Notes under the pieces: generated by a model
Seen by the model: the letters and a program-made list of their open reading frames with translations, nothing else
The model's database searches: none
Told to the model about the DNA's origin: nothing
Translations under genes and position numbers: made by a program
Part shown: piece by piece, positions 56,191-64,000 of the stretch
How the letters are laid out: each line of letters begins with the position of its first letter
Numbering within the stretch: position 1 is the stretch's first letter
From: Favolaschia claudopus
Lineage: Eukaryota; Basidiomycota; Agaricomycetes; Agaricales; Mycenaceae
Length of the DNA: 64,000 bases
Direction: 5' to 3'
Assembly: GCA_037176885.1 (NCBI GenBank)
Contig: JAWWNJ010000048.1
Span: 744,001-808,000 of the forward strand

Positions 56191-56552
56191 TGAGGATGTC
56201 CCATTCAACTGGGATTGTTCAGAAGTTCATGCCGATTAGGTTTGTGTAAAGAAAGAATCATTTGCTATAACAATGTTCATGTTTTACATAAGCTTGGGCC
56301 ACTGGAAACTAATTCAAGCTAGTACTTATCCGCCCAATTTGCATAATGTCATCCCACTGAACCGAACCTTAACAAGGAGCTTTGAACTCCCCAAGAACAT
56401 GTAGTGAGGCTTTATGGTCATTTACATAACCTAGAAGTCTAAGTAGAATTGTCTCCCTACGCAATAAGTAGTTGATTGAAAAACTTCACTGAAATGTGAA
56501 CTTCTGGCCTTGAGTTTGTTTCAAACCGAACCTCCGCTGAACGTTGAACTCC
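56191..56552. other. Intergenic between LINE and fold-back element
   Basis: No gene recognised. Confidence 0.4.
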
Positions 56553-56555
56553 AGT

Positions 56556-57323
56556 CACACCGCGGGAGCGCGCAAAAAAGGCTCCCCACAGTTAGATTTT
56601 AATTTTAGATATCAAGGCACAAAAAAAACTCCTAATATAGTGCTTTAATATCAAAGATAAAAGGCCCTCTGAAAGTTCCCCCGATTAGTCTTAAACTTAG
56701 GTGCAAAACAGGCTTCATCATTTTTGAGATAAAAAGCTGCGACTTAAGCGGCTCATTTCTGCGCAATTTACACCAGGTATCAGGGCGCCTGATTTTTTCC
56801 TTCTTTATCACAGATAATAAAGAGCTGTTTTTGAGCCTGATTATTACGTATAACAAGCGCCATATTCCGGCATTGGGCCCCAAGATATGGCAAAAATCAG
56901 GCCATTTTTACTTAGCCTTGATTTTTGCCGTATTAGGGCACAAGATATGGCAGATATCAGGCCCACTTTTATTTAGCCTTGATTTTTGCCATATCTTGGG
57001 GCCCAATGCCGGAATATGGCGCTTGTTATACGTAATAATCAGGCTCAAAAACAGCTCTTTATTATCTGTGATAAAGAAGGAAAAAATCAGGCGCCCTGAT
57101 ACCTGGTGTAAATTGCGCAGAAATGAGCCGCTTAAGTCGCAGCTTTTTATCTCAAAAATGATGAAGCCTGTTTTGCACCTAAGTTTAAGACTAATCGGGG
57201 GAACTTTCAGAGGGCCTTTTATCTTTGATATTCAAGCACTATATTAGGAGTTTTTTTTGTGCCTTAATATCTAAAATTAAAATCTAACTGTGGGGAGCCT
57301 TTTTTGCGCGCTCCCGCGGTGTG
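56556..57323. mobile_element. Fold-back element: 768 bp nearly perfect palindrome with 3 bp target duplication
   Basis: Arms of about 350 bp begin CACACCGCGGGAGCGCGC and differ by only about two bases over the first 150 bp. The centre has a short imperfect duplication around AAGATATGGCA and TTAGCCTTGATTTTTGCC. AGT flanks both ends (56553-56555 and 57324-57326). CAC..GTG ends with 3 bp duplications recall CACTA-type elements. The same peptide can be read from both arms in mirror image, so open frames here are not genes. Confidence 0.9.
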
Positions 57324-57326
57324 AGT

Positions 57327-57582
57327 GGATTCCAACGGATCCCATCGGCAGGACCGCGGAGCAACGAACATCAGCGGACTTGTACGCCGCCGGTGGGAAA
57401 CACTGCCTAACAACGTCCGCCAGCGTCCGCCAGTGTCCAGCGTTGTCCAGCGTTGTCCGCCAGCGGACTTTCCAGCGGAGGGCATATTACTCACATGAAA
57501 CACAGAAGATTCCGACAGCAAAACAAAAATGGAAGAAATTCTATTGCCCCTTATCGTTGGAATCATGTACTCAAAATTGGGC
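57327..57582. other. Short repeat-rich stretch
   Basis: Repeated GTCCGCCAG and GTCCAGCGTT motifs at 57415-57470; no gene. Confidence 0.5.
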
Positions 57583-60383
57583 TCACTGTACCGCCTTTGA
57601 TAATTCCCTCAAAGCAAAAGCTCTATTTCGGTGTACCCGTCGATCGAGAACGATACCGAGTGTCTGTGTGCAGATGAGATAAGTAATTGCAGAGATAACA
57701 AAATCCATCGTACGCACTTGTCAATAAAATGCATTTTTATTGCATGCTTCGAGAAAAGCTTCACAATCGAGGGACGCGCTTCCGCACAACGGTTGCATCG
57801 GAAACGCGGCGGATGTGCTCCAATATCGTGAAGCATCACCGGCCGACATTCTGGCTGGTCTGGTACCATGTAGCGAGTAAGATTCTTCTTCGTTAGAGAG
57901 TGATCAATTTCATGGCTGAGCAAGGTGGTGCGTGAGCTGAATTTTCAGTGAGCTGTTCTAGCGAGCTTACAATTCACGAAGGTGCGTTTGAACCTGCTCT
58001 CGGTCATATAATCTCGGAAGAAGACCATCACAGAGACCACAAGCCCACGCCTCGAGAGATGAATAATCGTCAGGCACTTGCCGTCTCCGTAAATCAGCAG
58101 CTGCAACAGGGGAAAGAATCCTCCAAGAAGAAGCGTCATGAAAAATTTCCGTCGCGTCTTCTATGACATGTAGTATCTGCAGTTTGAGGAATAGTTAAGT
58201 AAGAAATAAAGACCGAAATGAAGAGAGGAGAAAAATTCCTCGCACGTACGCATTCCCGCCAACGAAGCGCAGGCCGGTAATTCGGATGTGGTGGCGCGCA
58301 ACTCTCGCAAACGAATCGCGGATCCAAAGCATTCATCTCCAACACTGTTGCGGTTTGGGGATCCATGCCAGCAAGGAGCACCAGCTGCGCCGCGACCGTG
58401 CTTCCTTCTCGGTCAAACTCAACGTCTTCCGATGGTTTGAGGCGGGAATCGTGGCCGCGTTTCCACGGATGCAAGTGCACACGAAGATCATCCCATCCCA
58501 CAAGAACATATGTAAATTTCCGATAGCCATAGTAGTCGACATGACGGGTTTGGTGCATGCGGAAAACGCTCGTGGCAAGTTCAAGCCTAGTGAGATCGGA
58601 TGCTTGGGGATTCTGGGGAGAATTTGAGCACTCTGTCTTCAGAAGTTTAGACATGAGAATGGTTTTCATTTCGGCTGCCCAAGCCTCAACCAGGGGTGGG
58701 GTGGCGACAAGCGCCTCAACAAGGCGTGGGTCATCGGCAGTTATCTGTTCCTCCGGCTCTTCGTCGATCACTTTGGCAAGAGGCGGAAAGTCTACGATTG
58801 TACATGGTGGGCAATAGTATGCTCGATGCGTGCCGGCCACAGGAGTTCGGAGTGCCAGAATCGCAGAGGTGAGAATCACTGATGTCTTGGCATTAATTCT
58901 TGCCTGCCGCTCGCATTCCAGGCGTTCTGCCTGCGCTTGTAATACGCCGGGTACGATGAGCGGACGAGCACGGCGCCATACTAGGACAGATAAGTAAGTA
59001 TGCAGTCCATATTCGGTGAACCTATAACACGAACTTTTCGTACTTAGATGTGACTTGCGTTGGAAAGCAGGGCAGCTTTGCATGCGATAAGGTGCCAAGA
59101 GTACATCGCGCTGCCCAAATCCTTCAGCTACAAGGCGCTTCTCAGCACTAGTTCCTATTAGCACCGCCTGGAATATCCAGAAGAAACGGAGATTGCTAAA
59201 CCTGTTCACAATCCTCTCTATTTTCTCCCGCGACCCAGTTCTGAATCTAGCTGTAATGTTGGCCGAGTAGATTCGGCATTGCTCAGCGAGCTATGAGTTA
59301 TGATTAGCGAGTATGTACAAAAGAATATGAGCAATTAATCACTTGGCGTTTCTTCGATACCATAAGCGTCTGATCGTTTACAAACCGAACGAGGCTCTGT
59401 GAGTCCCCGCGCGCTACAAGACGCTCATATTCAGCAACGATTGAAGTGACGTCACTGCGCCAAAATCCACCGAATTCCGGCGTACGATGATACCGATCCA
59501 CTAATGAGAAAATTCGCAGAAATCAAGTCAAGTAACGGGCTCTTTGTATGAGCATTCTTACCTATAATGCGTCGAGGTATCATTGAATATAATTCATGAT
59601 CACATTTGTATTGACGGGGAATTGTCCGGAGGCTATGATTGCTTTTCAAGGCGTCGAAAAGGAAGAAGAGGCTTAACTCACTGAGCACGAGTGCATTGGA
59701 GACAGATACGGCGCCAGAGATTGTAGTCAGGACTTTCGATCGATGCCCCGCACACCTTGAAATGTGGAGAAGTCGTGTAGGAAACTTCGGAATAGCTGAA
59801 CTTGAATTCCTTCGCACCTCGCATGCCAATGGGCAATACAACAACCGAGTCAATTGTCGACCCGATATCCCAGCCGGACATCGAGGAAGTCGGAATTTTT
59901 GGTTTTGTGGATCATCGTCAACCAAGAATGAGCGACGCCATATCAAGTCGGTGGCAGACGAATTCAGGAGCCCTCGAAATGCCTTGTTCACTCGTGCAAG
60001 TTGTGATAGCTCGAGGGGATGAAGATATGTTATAATCTGAGCTTTATGAGCTTTTGAAATTGCAGAATATATCAGCCACACACCTCAATGATGATATCTA
60101 GCTGCATGTCAGACAGAAGGTCGAGACCCCGGCCTCGGGGGGCATATTTCACTCTCGGTCGCGAAACGCGAAGGATTTTCCAGGCTTCAACGGCTACGGG
60201 ATTTACTGCTATGGTTCAGGACTTATTGTTCAGAAGCGGAAGTTACACCATACTCTTCGTGAGATCGCGCGTCGAGTGACGGAAAAATTCAGCTTCGAAA
60301 TCGATTTCCGCGAATGGAAAGTGGATAATGTCTTCTGCGAAGCTTGTCGCATTATAGTTGTGGGGAACAGAACCTTGCTGCAT
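57583..60383 (-). CDS. F-box / multi-zinc-finger protein (intact-looking paralogue)
   Basis: Twelve exons: 60383-60254, 60205-60084, 60036-59818, 59755-59682, 59641-59562, 59500-59343, 59290-59202, 59147-59044, 58980-58250, 58176-57971, 57936-57714, 57663-57583. All junctions are in phase, giving about 738 residues. F-box MQLDIIIEIITYLHPLELSQ then VNKAFRGLL; first zinc motif C-x2-C-x16-C-x2-C (CEVCG ... RRICLQC) assembled across an intron; FWRSDVTSIVAEYERL; KRLVAEGFGQRDV; WRRARPLIVPGVLQ; then FVCESC, CGLCDG and FRCNRCAEARPSIVKLF with a C2HC finger. If the last intron is retained the protein instead ends EIELLL at 57609, like its paralogue. Probably an SCF-type adaptor with zinc-binding C-terminus; substrate unknown. 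Confidence 0.8.
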
Positions 60384-61300
60384 CTGCAGAATATGGGGAT
60401 TCAAGTTGCATGAAGGTTAGAAGGAGCGGTGGTTGATGAGTGACTGTGGGGTGACTCATGAGAACCTCTTACGGCACCTGTTTGGCATCGGATAATTCGG
60501 GCCGCAGCTCCGCTTCATGGTCAGGAAAAATTCATCCCTTGCAATGTTATCCGGAAATTTGCTCTAGTCTTCGACTTTCGCCTCAAGTTGGTCTTTTATC
60601 TTGAGTAGGATACTATGCACGAATAAATGGACGAAGTTTACCTACTCAAAATGTACAAACTGACCTTCGCACAAGGGTTCAACCTAGAGTTGGCCCAGTA
60701 ATCGGATCAAATAAATCAATGATCGCTCTGCCGATACGAGCCGAGCAATGCCGACCAATGTTCAAATCAGCGCCACGAAAGGGAGAACCCAAAACGAATT
60801 TAGGCCAGAGTGTGGACGGTAAGCAAGCAAACAACCAGCATTACGTTCCACCGGAAAATCCAAGACAGTCCAAGGCAAATCCGAAAATTCAGTTGGTGCT
60901 GTACGATGGATGCAGAGATTCAGCTTCATTTCATTTGAAAGAAAAGTTTAAAGAATGCTGTAAGTAAGGGCATAGGTCCAAAGTCCGCGTTCAAGAAAGT
61001 AGGTAAGCATGCTAGATCAATGACGAGGAATATTGCAGTAAGTAACGTAGAAAAAAGTTTATGCGAAAGAGGTGAGATAAGGTTCAAAAAGGAGAGTAGC
61101 CGTGGCTATCGGTTCGCTTCGCAGGTACGTACTCTATGCAAGTAAGTGGTTCTAGAAAGACGTATGCAATCACGTAGGTAGGTAAGCAAATAAGAGAAAC
61201 AAAGAACTCGCGGCACGGATTCGCAGTGACAGCAGCTGCGGCGGCGGCGCTTCATTCGCCTCCAAATCCCAACCTCTTCGCTTTCCCCGACGCGCGACCA
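60384..61300. other. Intergenic, GTAAGT-rich, no gene
   Basis: Many GTAAGT/GTAGGTAAG motifs at 60960-61200 but no open frames to splice. Confidence 0.45.
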
Positions 61301-62923
61301 CTAGCACCCCGGCATCGCATGCGAATGTCCAAGAAACCTAAGCATATCCCCCTCAAGCACATACCTTTCCTTCTCCCGCGCCGCCAACGCACTCGCCGCC
61401 CTCACCACCTCCCCCGTATCGAAATCCTCATGCTTATCCGTCGGCATCGCCGCGTTCAAATACGTTAGCAGCGCAGAGACAGCCATATCGTCGCTCGCTT
61501 CGTAGGTCGTGCGGAAGAGATAATCGACGGAGGCGAAGATAAAGTTGCGGCTAGGGTAGACGTTGATCAGCGGGTGGCGAGATAAGGAAAAAGAAAAGGA
61601 AAACTAGTCGAAGGAAGAAATGGAGGATCCGACTCACCGACCACCAGGCGAATCCAAATCCGCCAAACTCGCCGGCACCGCCCTCCGCAAAATGACACTG
61701 GCATTCTGACCACCATTTTGCGCGCCATGACCATGATGATACCCATTCGCGACGCCATTAGTCGGGCCATGATTATTGCCGTTGGCATTAAGGAACCCCC
61801 TCGTCGGCGTCGCCCCCTCCGACTCCATATACGAATCCCCATCCGCATCCACGTCGTCCGTCCCCTCCGCATCTGCGTCCTCACTCTGACTCTGCTGCTG
61901 CTGCGTCGACGTCGACGGCTGACCGTGCGGGTGTCCTTGAGGATGGGCATGGGGGTGCGGGTACGGATGCCCGTGCGCATGAGGATGAGGATGACCAGGA
62001 GGAGGCGGCGCCCACATTCCCGGATGCGGGAGCAGCGGACGCGCAGACGACGCAGCGGCGTAGCCGGCGGGAATCGCGCGTGGCGGGTGAGGAGCGTGGG
62101 CGGGCGCGACACGATGGCGGTGGAGCGCTCGGGACGCTTCGGGATTAGAGGTCCCTACGAGGGCGGCGACACCTTCTTCCGATTCGGGTTCGTCTCCGTC
62201 TTCAATCGAGTCTTGACGGCGCATCGATGGGTTGGATGGAGGGCCAGAGCGTTTGGCGGACGGATTTTTCAGAGCAGCGATCTCGCTGGCTTTTTGTGCC
62301 CGACGTTGACTGCAGTAAAAAGGTATGCAGTCAGCATCAGAACATTCGATACTCGGCAGACAACGAAGAAAGAATGAATGGGAAGAAACCGGTTGCATGA
62401 AAGGAAAGACAAGCAGAGGAAACGAATGAAAAAAAGATATAAATAAATATCATACTCACTATCTCGCCAAACACTTGCCCCGATGCTGCAGCCACGGATA
62501 CGCACAATAGCTACTATCCTGCCGCAACTGCACCCACTTCGTACACAAGCTACAAAACACACGGTTCGGCTCGACCTCGCGGATCAAGAGGTCCGCACGA
62601 AGCGTCGCTGCTCGCTGCTCGGCATTGCGTCGGCGAGATTCGTGCGGGGCGGCGTAATTGGTGGGAGAGAGGTCGAGGATGAGATGCGGGGCATCGGGGT
62701 GGGGCAGACGAGTGGGGCTAGAGGGTGGGTATGCAGAAGAAGGATGAGGTTGGGGAGGAGCGGAGAGAGAAGGGTGGTTCGGGGAGGGAGGTGGATGGAT
62801 GAGAGGACTGCCATGTGGATTATTCGAGTCTTCAGGTGAGGGGAGAGGACGCAGAGCCCGAGGTGGTGCGGTATCAGACGTCAGGACGGGCTTGCGGTCT
62901 TCGGATGAGGTCGCTTCAGCCAT
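61301..62923 (-). CDS. C2HC zinc-finger protein with His/Gly-rich low-complexity middle
   Basis: Exons 62923-62460, 62309-61638 and 61550-61301 sum to 1386 bp (461 residues) and join in phase (KCLARYQRRAQKAS; PGGRRNFIFASVDYLF). The N-terminus is Pro/Ser-rich. A compact finger follows near residue 120: CSLCTKWVQL, then WLQHRGKC. The middle is acidic, then very rich in His/Pro/Gly, Gln and Asn repeats, probably disordered. The C-terminus is a well-formed helical segment (DYLFRTTYEASDDMAVSALL). The same C-x2-C-x-KW...HR-x2-C finger occurs twice in the next gene, so the two are neighbours of one family. A nuclear regulatory role is possible but not shown. Confidence 0.8.
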
Positions 62924-63270
62924 GGCAGCCGCGCTAGCGTTAGCACTGAGAAAAAGAAAGAGGTAGAGGTTAGTATCGGTTCGTGAAAGATGAGAGGAGA
63001 TGAACGAAGAAAAGTCTGTATGGGAGGAATGAAGAAAAAGATTCTGGGTTCGCGATGGGGTTGGAGCGAAGAACGAACGAACGAAAGAGCAAGTCAAGCC
63101 CAGGCGTCGTCCATAAGTAGCCCAAGCAAGGAAGAAAACACTACCGTAAGGAGAAAGCGAAAGGAAGATTGAGAATGGAGCGATGAATTTGAAAGAAGGA
63201 AGATGCGGAGTGTCACACATAAATTAGTATGACATCGAATCGCGAATGCGACACAAACTTGGGCGACACT
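62924..63270. other. Promoter-side interval between the two zinc-finger genes
   Basis: Rich in AAAGAAAG on the plus strand (CTTTCTTTC-type tracts for the minus-strand gene), as in many fungal promoters. No gene. Confidence 0.4.
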
Positions 63271-64000
63271 CTAGGAACCAAGCCGAAGAAAGACAGAAAC
63301 AAAAGGAAGTGCCAAGAAGAGATGCAAGTGGCGGAGGATATTATGTATCTCGACCGAAAAGATTGAGACCCACATAACATTCTTCAGGGCGGAAACAGTG
63401 CTCTGGCATGTAGCGCGATGTTGGTGCCATGCCTGAATGGCGGCAGGATGGTCGTCCGCAGGTAAGTGAAGCCATCTGCAACGTAGAGATTGTTAGCCTT
63501 ACCCACGAGAGACAAAGTGTTAACCTACTTATCGCACATTCCACATAGAATCCTCTCCGCGTCGAACTTGCGCACTTGAGGGTCCTTGGTGAACACCGTG
63601 TTGCGCTCTTCGAGAGCGTAGACGTTCCTGATGGCACTGGCGCAGTCGATTAGCGGTTTATTTGGGGGAAAAGGTTCGCGAGGGAAAGATGAAAACGGAT
63701 GCGAATCAGAGACTCACTTCTTCTTCGCCAGACAGCTCTTCCTGTGAGCATCCCAAGGAATACTGCAGTACGTCGAATTGGGTCGAAGCCGAATCCACTT
63801 GTCACAGGACGCGCAGAGAACCCGATACGCCTTCAAGATATTGTCGGTTAGCAAGGTGGATCGAGCGTCTGAGTACTAAGAGGGACAAGACATACCTCAA
63901 ATTGGGCGACATATATGTCCGACTTGAGATACTGAATGCGTTCTTCTTCGGTACGTTTCGCGCGGCGGCGCTTCGTGGGCGGGCCGCCATAGGGTGCATT
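63271..64000 (-). CDS. C2HC zinc-finger protein with two fingers (5' end outside window)
   Basis: Exons 64000-63896, 63830-63718, 63636-63529 and 63475-63271 with in-phase joins. Begins in the window with an NLS-like PTKRRRAKRTEEER. First finger CASCDKWIRLRPNSTYCSIP, then WDAHRKSCLAKK. A linker similar to the leader (NTVFTKDPQVRKFDAERILC) precedes a second finger CGMCDKWLHL, then WHQHRATC. So the unit leader-plus-finger is duplicated. Stop at 63271. The family is widespread in Agaricomycetes with unknown function. Confidence 0.75.

Noticed and set aside
56632..57247. Two identical predicted proteins
   Set aside because: They are the same sequence read from the two arms of the fold-back palindrome.
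61718..62377. Plus-strand Arg-rich 219-residue frame
   Set aside because: Antisense shadow of the His/Pro/Gly-rich exon of the zinc-finger gene.
1..64000. CRISPR array, prophage or bacterial operon
   Set aside because: No regularly spaced repeats; gene structure is eukaryotic with many short introns.

Overview
This window reads as nuclear DNA of a mushroom-forming basidiomycete (Agaricomycetes). The evidence is genes cut by many short (about 45-65 bp) GT-AG introns, F-box/leucine-rich families in several copies, glycine-rich 'GGxGG' proteins with SAM-like or ubiquitin-like/zinc-ribbon parts, small CxxC-KW-HRxxC zinc-finger proteins, and a dense load of fungal transposons. The family assignments come from reading translations by eye, with no database search.

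Layout. 1-3.3 kb: minus-strand multi-exon low-complexity protein with a Zn2Cys6-like cysteine set, running off the left edge. 4.5-11.3 kb: two facing, related LTR/primer-site regions. The minus-strand one leads a Gypsy-type gag (7.6-9.1 kb) and a truncated pol start, joined at a perfect -1 slippery heptamer. A tRNA-derived SINE-like insertion lies in its LTR. 11.4-14.8 kb: a broken ubiquitin-like/zinc-ribbon gene followed by a glycine-rich SAM-like gene; a second copy of the first is at 27.0-28.1 kb. 16.8-26 kb: nested DNA transposons. An 812 bp non-autonomous element (18311-19122) lies next to a larger element with the same termini (19147-25601). The larger one has 7 bp target duplications and encodes an integrase-like DDE protein, and it is itself split by a 4.3 kb hAT element with an apparently intact transposase. 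28-37.5 kb is mostly gene-poor and holds inverted repeats, a 1.45 kb element with remnant exons, dispersed repeats and a 131 bp MITE.

37.7-48.6 kb is a gene cluster: three F-box/LRR genes and one large F-box/zinc-finger gene that appears broken by a single-base frameshift. Its intact-looking paralogue lies at 57.6-60.4 kb. Between these are an 870 bp MITE-like element, a 5.7 kb LINE (ORF1 and ORF2 coupled by TGATG, three frameshifts in ORF2), and a 768 bp almost perfect fold-back element with a 3 bp target duplication. The right end (61.3-64 kb) carries two adjacent minus-strand zinc-finger genes of one family.

The most unusual pieces are the integrase-like DDE transposon with its linked non-autonomous partner, the gag stop codon directly behind a slippery heptamer, the young fold-back element, and the ubiquitin-like/zinc-ribbon gene pair. 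The cellular-looking genes (F-box, zinc-finger, SAM-like) fit expanded families of adaptors and regulators rather than one pathway; no metabolic operon or cluster is visible.
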